A stretch of 13,697 nucleotides of DNA, taken from Methanobacteriota archaeon. Lineage in GTDB: Archaea; Thermoplasmatota; Thermoplasmata; RBG-16-68-12. A program made the position numbers and the translations under genes. The stretch is taken from the NCBI GenBank assembly GCA_005878665.1, contig VBLR01000157.1:1-13697 (forward strand), in the 5' to 3' direction. Shown here piece after piece: positions 6,130 through 13,412 of the stretch. Position 1 is the stretch's first letter. Each line of letters begins with the position of its first letter. The notes under the pieces were generated by a model that was not told the origin of the DNA, did no database searches, and saw nothing but the letters and a program-made list of their open reading frames with translations.

Positions 6130-8058
6130 GTGGCCGCCACCGAGGAGCCGAGCGGTGTGCCCCCGGGGATGGAGCCCCTGGGTGGGAAGAGGAATCCGCG
6201 AACGGTCCGGATCGTGGTCGCGGTAGTGGCGATCGTTGTCATCCTGGCCGGGATTGCCTCTTACATCATCTTGACGCGGCCGACGGGGGCCGCGTGCACC
6301 CTCACATCGAAGGACCCGCTCATCTTTGATCAGCCGGAGACCCCCGACACGTTGGACCCCCATGTTACGTTCTCCACGCCCGGGTGGGGTATCGTCCAGC
6401 AAATCTACCAGAGCCTGGTGAACTACAACGCGTCGAAGTACACGGAATTCGTCCCGGTCCTCGCGAAGAGCTGGACCGTCTCACCGAGCGGATTCAACTA
6501 CACGTTCGCCCTGCGGCAAGATGTGCACTTCTCGAACGGCCACCAGTTCAACGCCTATGTGATGTGGTTCAGCCTGTATCGCGGAATCGTCATGAACCAA
6601 GCGGGGAGTTTCATCTTGCAAGAGAATTTCTGGTACCCCGGGCTCACCTACTACGCAACCGCGAGTCAAAACCGGAGAGCCGCTACCCAGATGGCGGGCC
6701 ACCTCAACTCGTTCGACTTCCAGAATCCGATCGCCCCCGATCTTGCCGTGATGCAGGCCGCGGACCAATCCTTCCGAGTCATCGATCGGTTCACCATCGA
6801 GCTGAACATGGGTTATGGCTACCTCGGAACCGTCGCATACTCCTTCTTGCTCGCGGCGATTGCGGGTCCCATCGCGAGCGCCGTGGACCCCGCGGTCGTC
6901 CAGGCGAACGGCGGCGTCACCGTGGGCGGGACGAACGCCTTCATGGCCACGAACATGGTCGGGACGGGACCCTACGTCGTGAAGACATTCAACTCGGCGA
7001 CAGGCTACCTCATTCAGCCGGATCCGAACTACTGGGCCAAGAACGCCTCCGCTGCGGAGCCCTGGAACAACATCATCCAGCCCGCGAAAGCGTCCATCCA
7101 GATTAACTTCCTATCGTCGGCCATCACCGCGATCGCCGACATCAAGTCTGGTGCCGTCGCGGGCCTTTCGTTCGCGTACGTCGGGCCATCGCAGATCGAC
7201 TCGTTGACCGCTGCTTCGTGCGTCGACGCGAGGCTGCTGGACATCGTCTACGGATCGACGGCGGGCGGTTGGTGGATTTACATGAATCAGAAGACTGACC
7301 CGTTCACCGACATCCACGTCCGGGCCGCAGTCGTCCACGCAATCAACTACGACGAAATCATCAGCCGAGCGTTCAGCGGGAAAGCCCAGCGGTGGGTCGG
7401 GCCTGTGCCGCCGGGCTATCCGTACTACAACTCGGGAAATCTCCAGCCGTACTCGTACGATTTGAACTTGGCGATGCAGGAAATGAACCAGTCGCGCTGG
7501 AAGCTGCCAGGCGGCTATCCGAACACGATCAATTACATGTACATCAAGTTGGGCGACTGGGAGCAAGTCGCGCTCCTCCTGCAGTCCGATCTCGCGAAGA
7601 TTGGAATTCGGATCAACCCCGTGGGCATCAACAATATCGACGACCTCTACACCGAGCAGGGCCGGGACAACGCGGGGAACTGCATCTCCCAGACGACCTT
7701 CAGTGGCGGGCCGTTCCCAATTGGTCAGGAGTTCTACACGTCAGACTACATCTCTCCGGACGATTGGACGCAGAACAACGCGATCAGCTACGGCAGCGCG
7801 AACGACTGCATGGCCGGGTACGTCAACGACACGATGGATGGCTTGGTGATCGCCGCAGCGGGGGACACGAATCCGACGAACCTCACCCAGTACTACACCC
7901 AGATCACCCAGCTGATGTACGACAACTACACGGTCGCCTGGCTCGTGGTGCCGCAGCAGTACCAGGTCATCTCTTCGGCCGTCCACGGATACGTCACGAA
8001 CCCAATGGGGGCTGCCCTGCCGTTCGTCGTCGTCCAGAACACGATGCGGGCGGATTGA
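6130..8058 (+). CDS. dppA: Membrane-anchored ABC transporter substrate-binding protein, peptide family (SBP_bac_5)
   Basis: Captures a di/oligopeptide-like substrate outside the cell and delivers it to the DppBC permease. The 642 residues begin with a polar cytoplasmic stretch rich in Pro and Gly, then a single hydrophobic segment (about 26-48), which looks like an uncleaved signal anchor. Family 5 features follow: a PDTLDPHVT motif near 76-84, IVQQIYQSLVNYN, VPVLAKSW, YTFALRQDVHFSNG, GTGPYVVKTF, and the FTDIHVRAAVVHAINYDEII helix. Cysteines at 56, 364, 518 and 560 sit in the external domain and could form disulphides. C56 (GAAC) is not a convincing lipobox because it lies beyond the hydrophobic segment. 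The start is GTG, with GGAGG seven bases upstream. The gene runs convergently to dppBCDF, so it has its own promoter. The true substrate (peptide, sugar or other) cannot be read from sequence. Confidence 0.92.
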   Translation: MAATEEPSGVPPGMEPLGGKRNPRTVRIVVAVVAIVVILAGIASYIILTRPTGAACTLTSKDPLIFDQPETPDTLDPHVTFSTPGWGIVQQIYQSLVNYNASKYTEFVPVLAKSWTVSPSGFNYTFALRQDVHFSNGHQFNAYVMWFSLYRGIVMNQAGSFILQENFWYPGLTYYATASQNRRAATQMAGHLNSFDFQNPIAPDLAVMQAADQSFRVIDRFTIELNMGYGYLGTVAYSFLLAAIAGPIASAVDPAVVQANGGVTVGGTNAFMATNMVGTGPYVVKTFNSATGYLIQPDPNYWAKNASAAEPWNNIIQPAKASIQINFLSSAITAIADIKSGAVAGLSFAYVGPSQIDSLTAASCVDARLLDIVYGSTAGGWWIYMNQKTDPFTDIHVRAAVVHAINYDEIISRAFSGKAQRWVGPVPPGYPYYNSGNLQPYSYDLNLAMQEMNQSRWKLPGGYPNTINYMYIKLGDWEQVALLLQSDLAKIGIRINPVGINNIDDLYTEQGRDNAGNCISQTTFSGGPFPIGQEFYTSDYISPDDWTQNNAISYGSANDCMAGYVNDTMDGLVIAAAGDTNPTNLTQYYTQITQLMYDNYTVAWLVVPQQYQVISSAVHGYVTNPMGAALPFVVVQNTMRAD

Positions 8059-8075
8059 ACCCCGTCCTCTGGGTT
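8058..8075. terminator. Weak hairpin between convergent dppA and dppF
   Basis: AACCC (8058-8062) and GGGTT (8071-8075) can pair around an eight-base loop immediately after the dppA stop, in the 56-base convergent gap. There is no T-run on either strand, and archaeal termination usually depends on T-runs, so this is only a possibility. Nothing else is visible in the gap. Confidence 0.2.
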
Positions 8076-8114
8076 TGAGGCCCCGGCAAGATCATGGTGC
8101 GATCCGGTCAGGCC

Positions 8115-9179
8115 CTACATAGCCCGTGCCGCTGAACCGGATCCAGACGCCGGTTCAGCCGCGAGCAGGTCGGCAGGCCGCACATCCACGAGTTCCTCCG
8201 CCCTGTGGCACGCAACCCAACGCCTCTCCATCCCCTCCGGAATCCGGAGGAGCGGTTCCTCGGTGCGGCATCGATCGATCACGAATGGGCATCGCGCCGC
8301 GAACGAACAGCCCGGCGGCGGGTGCACGAGGCTCGGGATCTCCCCCGTGACGCGATACCGCGTCTTGCGGCGACCCGGTTCCGGGGCGGGCACGGCCGCG
8401 AGGAGCGCCTTCGTGTACGGATGCAACGGCCGCTCGAGGACATCACGCACCCCGCCGAGTTCCGCGATCTTCCCGAGGTACATCACCGCGACGCGGTCGG
8501 CGACGTACCGCACCGCGGCCACGTTGTGTGTGATCAGTAGATACGAAAGTCCGAGCTCGCGCTGCAACGCGACGAGGCGATTCAGGATCTGGGCCTGCAC
8601 CGCGACGTCCAGCGCGCTCGTCGGTTCGTCCAAGATCACGAGTTCCGGCCTGACGCTCAGGGCGCGTGCGAGCGAGAGGCGCTGCCGGCCGCCTCCTGAG
8701 AATTCGTGCGGATATTGGTCCACGGACCCCGCGGGGAGCCCGACCGTGGGCAAGAGCGCGGCGACGCGGTCCCGCACCTCGGAACGGCGGAGGCGTTCCA
8801 GTGCCTGAAGCGGCTCTCCGACGATCTGCCATGCGCGCAGACGCGGGTCGAGGGAACCAACCGGGTCCTGGAAGACGATCTGGACCCGCCGCCGGATACC
8901 CCGGAGTGCGGAGCCTTCGAGGTGGCTGATGTCTCGACCACCGAATTCTACGGTCCCCGACGTCGGCTCGTGGAGGCGGGCGAAGAGCCAACCGAGGGTC
9001 GTCTTGCCGGAGCCCGACTCGCCGATCAAGCCCACGGTCTCGCCTGGCCCGACCGCGAGGGACACGCGTTCGACCGCGTGGATCACGTCCTTCGACTTCC
9101 GCTGGACCATCGCGAGGAGGGGCTGGGTCAGCGGGAAGTGCTTCGTCACGTCGCGCACTTCGGCGAGTGCCTCGGTCAT
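8115..9179 (-). CDS. dppF: Oligopeptide ABC transporter ATP-binding protein, DppF/OppF type
   Basis: One of the two cytoplasmic ATPases that power peptide import with DppBC and DppD. Visible in the 354-residue protein: Walker A GESGSGKT (53-60), Q-loop Q104 in VFQDP, signature FSGGGRQ (160-166), Walker B LVILDE with E185, D-loop SALD, and H-loop H218 in LLITHN. The C-terminal oligopeptide domain has a CX5CX6CX19C motif (C291, C297, C304, C324); the equivalent motif has been reported to hold a [4Fe-4S] cluster in related Opp/Dpp ATPases. The signature has Gly where most relatives have Gln (SGGQ). The frame can extend upstream to 9299, but I choose the ATG at 9179: it overlaps the dppD stop as ATGA, and conserved sequence begins there (MTEALAEVRDVTKHF). 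Last gene of the operon. Confidence 0.93.
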   Translation of the reverse strand: MTEALAEVRDVTKHFPLTQPLLAMVQRKSKDVIHAVERVSLAVGPGETVGLIGESGSGKTTLGWLFARLHEPTSGTVEFGGRDISHLEGSALRGIRRRVQIVFQDPVGSLDPRLRAWQIVGEPLQALERLRRSEVRDRVAALLPTVGLPAGSVDQYPHEFSGGGRQRLSLARALSVRPELVILDEPTSALDVAVQAQILNRLVALQRELGLSYLLITHNVAAVRYVADRVAVMYLGKIAELGGVRDVLERPLHPYTKALLAAVPAPEPGRRKTRYRVTGEIPSLVHPPPGCSFAARCPFVIDRCRTEEPLLRIPEGMERRWVACHRAEELVDVRPADLLAAEPASGSGSAARAM

Positions 9180-10318
9180 GGAAGGCCCGCCACTTCCTCG
9201 CTGAAGTAGCATGCGGCTACGTGGCCCACCGCGGTTCCCTTCTGGACCTCGAGGACGGGTCCCGGATCGTCCGAACACACGGGCTTCGCGAGGGGGCACC
9301 TCGGGTGGAACGGACAGCCCGAGGGAAGCCGCGAGAGGTTCGGCACCGACCCGGAGAGGGAAGGCAATGGTCCGTCGGCTTTGTATTGATTCGGCGCGGA
9401 GCGGAGGAGCGCCTTCGTGTACGGATGACGCGGGTGCTCGTAGACGTCATTGACCGGCCCGTACTCGACGAGGTGCCCGGCGTACATTACGCCAACATCG
9501 TCCGCCATCTCCGCGATCACGCCCAGGTCGTGGCTGATGAAGAGGATCGACGTCCGGATCTCTTCGATGAGCTCTTTCATGAGGGTGAGGACTTGCGCCT
9601 GGATCGTGATGTCGAGGGCGCTCGTGGGCTCGTCCGCGATTAGGAGGGACGGCTTCTCGCTCAGGGCCATCGCGATCATGATGCGTTGTCGCATGCCGCC
9701 GGAGAGTTCGTGTGGATAGAGATCCAGGATCGTCTCCGGATCGTTGATGCGTACGAGCCGCAGGTAGTCAAGTGCGTCCTCGCGGAAATCCTCTCGATGC
9801 AGGACACGTGAGAACCCTTTCCTCGCCTCGGGGCCCGAAGGGAGGAGCGGACGTGCGAGGACATCGGCGGGTTTCGGGCCCTCCCGCTTCGAATAGTCGA
9901 ATCCTTCGGTTCCCGGAACGACGCCGGGTGCCTGGCCTGTCTCCCTCCTCTTCCGGATGCGCACGGCCTCCGAGAGCTGATCGAAAACTCGGAACGCGGG
10001 GTTCAGGGAGTTGATCGGCTCCTGGAAGACCATGCTGATGCCGGTGCCGCGGACGAGCGGAAGCTTCCACTTCGGCAAGGTTAGGAGGTCCATCCCCCGG
10101 AACCGAACTTCTCCCGAGCGGATTCGGGCCGGGGGCTCGCGGAGGAGGCGCGGGATTGCGTGTGCGAGCGTGCTCTTTCCGCAGCCCGTCTCGCCGACGA
10201 TCCCCACGACGTGGCCCGCGGGGAGCTCGAGCGAGACGTCCGACAGGGCGTGGAACGTCCCCGCGCCGACCTCGTAGTCCACGCTGAGGCCTTTCACCTC
10301 GAGGAGAGGCTCCGCCAC
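9176..10318 (-). CDS. dppD: Oligopeptide ABC transporter ATP-binding protein, DppD/OppD type, with an insertion
   Basis: Second ATPase of the peptide importer. Landmarks in 380 residues: Walker A GETGCGKST (42-50), Q99 in VFQEP, signature LSGGM (205-209), Walker B LLIADE with E230, SALD, and H263 in LFISHD. Between the Q-loop helix and the signature, residues of about 122-175 form an extra polar, Gly/Pro/Arg-rich stretch (RKRRETGQAPGVVPG to VLHRED) that bacterial DppD proteins generally lack, making this one longer than the usual 320-340 residues. The C-terminal oligopeptide domain has CX5CX6CX21C (C335, C341, C348, C370), a probable [4Fe-4S] site by analogy. The start is GTG at 10318, four bases after the dppC stop, with GGGGTG upstream inside the dppC end; the protein begins AEPLLEVKGLSVDYEV as expected. 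Confidence 0.93.
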   Translation of the reverse strand: MAEPLLEVKGLSVDYEVGAGTFHALSDVSLELPAGHVVGIVGETGCGKSTLAHAIPRLLREPPARIRSGEVRFRGMDLLTLPKWKLPLVRGTGISMVFQEPINSLNPAFRVFDQLSEAVRIRKRRETGQAPGVVPGTEGFDYSKREGPKPADVLARPLLPSGPEARKGFSRVLHREDFREDALDYLRLVRINDPETILDLYPHELSGGMRQRIMIAMALSEKPSLLIADEPTSALDITIQAQVLTLMKELIEEIRTSILFISHDLGVIAEMADDVGVMYAGHLVEYGPVNDVYEHPRHPYTKALLRSAPNQYKADGPLPSLSGSVPNLSRLPSGCPFHPRCPLAKPVCSDDPGPVLEVQKGTAVGHVAACYFSEEVAGLP

Positions 10319-10322
10319 GAAG

Positions 10323-11393
10323 TCACCCCGACGCCCCCGCCGCCGTTACGGTTGCGGCGGGACCACTCGTCGCGGTCTCGGCCTGCGAGAGCGCCCGGCG
10401 GCTCCGTGGGTCCAATATGTCCCGCAGCCCATCCCCAAGGAGGCTGAACGCGAGTACCGTGACGAAAATGGCGAGTCCCGGGAACACGACCACCCAGGGG
10501 AAGATGAGCAAGTAGTCCGAGTACGCCTGGATCATGTTCCCCCACTCCGGGACATTGGGCGGGACGCCAATCCCGATGAACGAGATCGTCGAGAAGACGA
10601 CGAGGACCGTGCCGACGTCCATCGTGAAATACACGACCAAGGGCTCCGCGATGTTCCGGAGGACGTGACGGAACAGGATGCGCCACTCGGCGACGCCTGC
10701 GGCTCGCGCGGCCGTCACATACGGCTGGTGTTTCACAGCGAGGACTTCCCCTCGAGTCAGTCGGACGTAGTAGGGCCACCACGTGAGCAGGATCGCGATG
10801 ATCGAGGGAATCGTCCCACGGCCCAGTGAAGCGGCGATCGCAAGCGCGAGTACCAACGACGGGAACGCTAGGAAGACGTCGGTAACGCGCATGATCGCAA
10901 GGGATACGGCGGCCCCAAGCGTGCCCGGCCGGTCCCAGAACCCCGCGATGAGGCCGAGTGCCCCTCCCGTGAGGAGGGCGAACCCGGCGATGAGGAACCC
11001 GATTGCCAGGTCGAGAGGCAGCGCGGTCAGAACCCGTGAGAGGACGTCTCTCCCCGCGCGATCGGTCCCGAAGAAATGCTCGAGTGAAGGGGGCTGGGCG
11101 CAGAACGATTGGTTGCCCACGGTTGGACATGGTAGGAGAGCATTCGGATCGTACGGAGTCAAAGAAATCGGATACCCAAATGCCGCGCTGGTCGGCGGTA
11201 CGATCACCAGCGCGACCGCGGTGAGGGTGATGAGGACCACGAGCGCGAAGCCGACCAGCGTCAATGGATTGGCCCGCAGCACTTTGTAGAGGCCGCGGGT
11301 GCCACTACGCAACTGGCCGATCCACGCGCGGACTCGCGATAGCTGCCGATTTAAGTCAGCCCCGCTCCCGGTCGACTCAGATCTGGCCGTCAT
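10323..11393 (-). CDS. dppC: Oligopeptide ABC transporter permease, DppC type
   Basis: Membrane half of the importer, partner of DppB. The 356-residue protein has a polar N-terminus, a first helix at about 44-65, an external loop with two cysteines, the FGTDRAGRDVLSRV motif characteristic of DppC/OppC, further helices, and the cytoplasmic EAA loop (YVTAARAAGVAEWRILFRHVLRN) that docks on the ATPases. It then has the family segment GIGVPPNVPEWGNMI and the closing GLRDILDPRSRR. The frame can be extended to 11549, but that part lies entirely inside dppB and is Arg-rich nonsense. The ATG at 11393 overlaps the dppB stop as ATGA and has GGGTGG a few bases upstream. Another ATG at 11399 is possible but sits too close to that site. 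A 29-residue Ala/Thr/Gly-rich tail follows the last conserved motif. Confidence 0.93.
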   Translation of the reverse strand: MTARSESTGSGADLNRQLSRVRAWIGQLRSGTRGLYKVLRANPLTLVGFALVVLITLTAVALVIVPPTSAAFGYPISLTPYDPNALLPCPTVGNQSFCAQPPSLEHFFGTDRAGRDVLSRVLTALPLDLAIGFLIAGFALLTGGALGLIAGFWDRPGTLGAAVSLAIMRVTDVFLAFPSLVLALAIAASLGRGTIPSIIAILLTWWPYYVRLTRGEVLAVKHQPYVTAARAAGVAEWRILFRHVLRNIAEPLVVYFTMDVGTVLVVFSTISFIGIGVPPNVPEWGNMIQAYSDYLLIFPWVVVFPGLAIFVTVLAFSLLGDGLRDILDPRSRRALSQAETATSGPAATVTAAGASG

Positions 11394-12409
11394 CGCCATT
11401 CCACCCGGGGGTCCAAGAGCCCGTACAGGATATCCGCGATGAGATTGGCAACGACGACGCCGACTGCGAAGAAAATCACGACGCCGATCGTCCCATTGAA
11501 GTTGTACTTTACAATCGACTCGAACGCGTAGCGGCCAACCCCGGGCCACTGAAAAATCTCTTCAATCACGACGCTCGTGGAGAGGAGAGATCCCGCCGTA
11601 ATCCCGAGGACGGTCACCGTCGAAATGAGCGAGTTGCGCAGCGCGTGCTTGTACAGGACCCAGAAGTCCGAGAGCCCTTTGATGCGGGCTGTCTTCACGT
11701 AGTCCATGGGCAGGACTTCGAGCATCGAGCCGCGCGTCATCCGCGTGGCGATGCCGAGGTTGATGAAGGCGAGTGCAGTCGCGGGCAAGATGAGATGCGC
11801 GATCGCGTCGACGACCGCGGGAAGGTTGAGGTTGACGAGTGCGTCGAGCACGGACATGTGGAAGGGCTCCGGGAAGGTCGGGATCGAGCCGAAGTTCCCG
11901 GAGTGCGGGAGCCCAACCAACGGCCCAATCGCGATCGAGAGGACCACCCCGCCCAAATATGTCGGCGTGGCCCAGCCGCTCAGGTAGAACGTGCGCACGA
12001 GATGGTCTGACCAGCGGCCGCTGTTGTTCGCCGCGATGACGCCGAGAGGGATCCCGACGACGACCATCAGGAAGAGGGCCGCAACGACGAGCTCCAGGGT
12101 TTGGGGGAACGCCGCGAGGATCGTCGGGAGGACAGGGACCCCGCGAGGACTCGTCGACCAGTCGCCTGACAACAGCTTTCCAAGGTACAAGACGTATTGA
12201 TCGAGCAGCGGCTTGTCCAAATCGTTCTTGTCGATGCATTGCTGGATTGTCGCCTGGGTCGCCCTTGGACCGGACCAGACGTAGCAGGGATTCGGGATGG
12301 CGACGTGCGTGAAGAAGAACGTGATCGTTACGACGCCGAACAGCACCGCGACAAGTTGGATGAGTCTCTTGCTGACGAAAATGACGAGGTCGCCCTTACT
12401 CCTGCCCAC
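11390..12409 (-). CDS. dppB: Oligopeptide ABC transporter permease, DppB type
   Basis: First gene of the permease-ATPase operon. The 339-residue protein has an N-terminal helix (FVSKRLIQLVAVLFGVVTITFFF), a long external region up to about residue 95, further membrane segments, and an EAA loop at about 236-262 (MDYVKTARIKGLSDFWVLYK). It ends with the DppB-typical block ITAGSLLSTSVVIEEIFQWPGVG and the terminal YGLLDPRVEW. The start is GTG at 12409; an in-frame TGA lies nine bases upstream, and no other start codon precedes the first helix. The ribosome binding site is weak (GGGAG about 11 bases upstream). The stop overlaps the dppC ATG by four bases, so the two permeases are probably translationally coupled, as expected for subunits needed in equal amount. 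Confidence 0.94.
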   Translation of the reverse strand: MGRSKGDLVIFVSKRLIQLVAVLFGVVTITFFFTHVAIPNPCYVWSGPRATQATIQQCIDKNDLDKPLLDQYVLYLGKLLSGDWSTSPRGVPVLPTILAAFPQTLELVVAALFLMVVVGIPLGVIAANNSGRWSDHLVRTFYLSGWATPTYLGGVVLSIAIGPLVGLPHSGNFGSIPTFPEPFHMSVLDALVNLNLPAVVDAIAHLILPATALAFINLGIATRMTRGSMLEVLPMDYVKTARIKGLSDFWVLYKHALRNSLISTVTVLGITAGSLLSTSVVIEEIFQWPGVGRYAFESIVKYNFNGTIGVVIFFAVGVVVANLIADILYGLLDPRVEWR

Positions 12410-12496
12410 GTCACGTCAACTCCCGGGCCCGTCCTGCACCTCGGCGACCAAGCGCGGCCACCGTCGGATTCAATGGACTCGATAAGTGCGCAAATG

Positions 12497-12511
12497 AGAT
12501 AAAGTTACAGG
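12497..12511 (-). promoter_or_regulatory. Possible promoter of the dppBCDF operon
   Basis: On the - strand, GTAACTTTATCT (across 12497-12508) is the best TATA-like match upstream of dppB. It would imply a leader of about 65 bases. Another A/T-rich candidate, CACTTATCGA, lies nearer at about 12480-12488. The choice is uncertain. The rest of the 220-base divergent gap (12410-12629) holds the rpo7 promoter and no convincing gene. Confidence 0.3.
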
Positions 12512-12584
12512 GGCGCCGCGGCTGGACCCGTACGCGATGAGGCGCGGTCCGCCTACGATTTGCACACGATTCTCGGTCCGACGT

Positions 12585-12600
12585 AAAGCCCTAAATAGGG
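12585..12600 (+). promoter_or_regulatory. Promoter of the rpo7-spt4 operon
   Basis: AAAGCCCTAAATA (12585-12597) is a clear BRE-TATA candidate, almost identical to the element before hppA. The TATA centre is about 35 bases before the rpo7 ATG, giving a leader of roughly 10 bases without a Shine-Dalgarno sequence. The TATA sits inside a short inverted repeat, CCCTA-AA-TAGGG (12589-12600). Confidence 0.6.
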
Positions 12601-12629
12601 GGAACTGGTACAGCCGCTAGTCGATTTTC

Positions 12630-13208
12630 ATGTACCAGCGGGTCCAGCGGGAAGACGTCGTCCGGATCCCGCCGGAGCGACTCGGCGAAGACATCGACGC
12701 GGTCGCTCGGGAGCTCACCCGCACCACGTTGGAAGGCAAGATCGGGGCGGACAAGACCCTCACGCTGATCGCGAGCAACATCGAGCGCGTCGGCGAGGGC
12801 CGGATCGTCCACGGGGACGGGGCGGTCTACCAGCGGGTGCGGTACGACGCCCTCGTGTTCGCGCCGGCATTGCAAGAGATCGTCGAGGGCACGGTCGTGG
12901 AAATCCTTAAGTTCGGCGCCTTCGTGAGATTCGGTCCTCTGGACGGCCTCTTGCACATCTCGCAGGTCATGGACGATCGGGTCGACGTCGACGAAGAGGG
13001 CCAGCGGCTGATCGGCAAAGACACGAAGCGCGACCTCCGGATCGGCGACAAGGTCCGCACGCGGATCGTCGCGGTGTCCCTGAACGAGCGGGCGCCGCGG
13101 GAGTCGAAGATCGGCCTGACGATGCGTCAACCGGCGCTCGGCAAGCTCGACTGGATCGAGGAGGACCGCGCGAGGGCGGAAGGCCGCGTGAGGAAGAGGA
13201 AAGGCTGA
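12630..13208 (+). CDS. rpo7: DNA-directed RNA polymerase subunit Rpo7 (RpoE', RPB7 homologue)
   Basis: Forms, with Rpo4, the stalk of archaeal RNA polymerase, which binds emerging RNA and aids open-complex formation and termination. The 192 residues show the N-terminal tip domain (MYQRVQREDVVRIPPERLGE, then VGEGRIVHGDGAVYQRVRYDALVFAP) followed from about residue 83 by an S1/OB RNA-binding domain (EIVEGTVVEILKFGAFVRFG, then LDGLLHISQVMDD, GDKVRTRIVAVS). The archaeal ending LTMRQPALGKLDWIEED is present, plus a basic tail. The start is fixed by the conserved MYxxV opening and the promoter about 35 bases upstream. It leads a tight cluster with spt4 and the dephospho-CoA kinase gene, a gene order common across archaea. 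Rpo4 is not in the window. Confidence 0.97.
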   Translation: MYQRVQREDVVRIPPERLGEDIDAVARELTRTTLEGKIGADKTLTLIASNIERVGEGRIVHGDGAVYQRVRYDALVFAPALQEIVEGTVVEILKFGAFVRFGPLDGLLHISQVMDDRVDVDEEGQRLIGKDTKRDLRIGDKVRTRIVAVSLNERAPRESKIGLTMRQPALGKLDWIEEDRARAEGRVRKRKG

Positions 13209-13210
13209 TC

Positions 13211-13402
13211 ATGGTCGTGAAGATCCCGAAGGCGTGCAAGAACTGCGGTCACGTGACCGACGAGGACAAGTGTCCCCTGTGCGGGGGCGAGACCTCGAAA
13301 GATTGGCAAGGGTACGTCATCATCGTGGACCACCAGCGGTCCGAGATCGCGAAGAAGATGGGCATCCATGTCAACGGGAAGTTCGCCCTCCGCGTTCGCT
13401 GA
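13211..13402 (+). CDS. spt4: Transcription elongation factor Spt4 (RpoE'')
   Basis: Small zinc protein that binds the NGN domain of Spt5 to form the processivity factor clamped over RNA polymerase. The 63 residues carry the expected zinc site C9-x2-C12 and C21-x2-C24 (ACKNCGH, KCPLCGG), followed by the SKDWQGYVIIVDHQRSEIAKK core in which archaeal Spt4 meets Spt5, and the ending GIHVNGKFALRVR. Length and motif order are normal for archaeal Spt4. It starts two bases after the rpo7 stop; the purine-rich end of rpo7 (GAGGAAAGG) can supply the ribosome binding site. Its operon partner rpo7 supports the assignment. Confidence 0.96.
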   Translation: MVVKIPKACKNCGHVTDEDKCPLCGGETSKDWQGYVIIVDHQRSEIAKKMGIHVNGKFALRVR

Positions 13403-13412
13403 GTTCGCCGAC

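Noticed and set aside
6289..6300. Lipobox at C56 of the binding protein
   Set aside because: The cysteine follows an Arg-Pro-Thr-Gly stretch beyond the hydrophobic segment, not a signal peptide h-region ending, so lipid attachment is unsupported.
12537..12620. 27-codon + strand frame upstream of rpo7
   Set aside because: Arg-rich, no ribosome binding site, and it spans the rpo7 TATA element, so a promoter is the better explanation.
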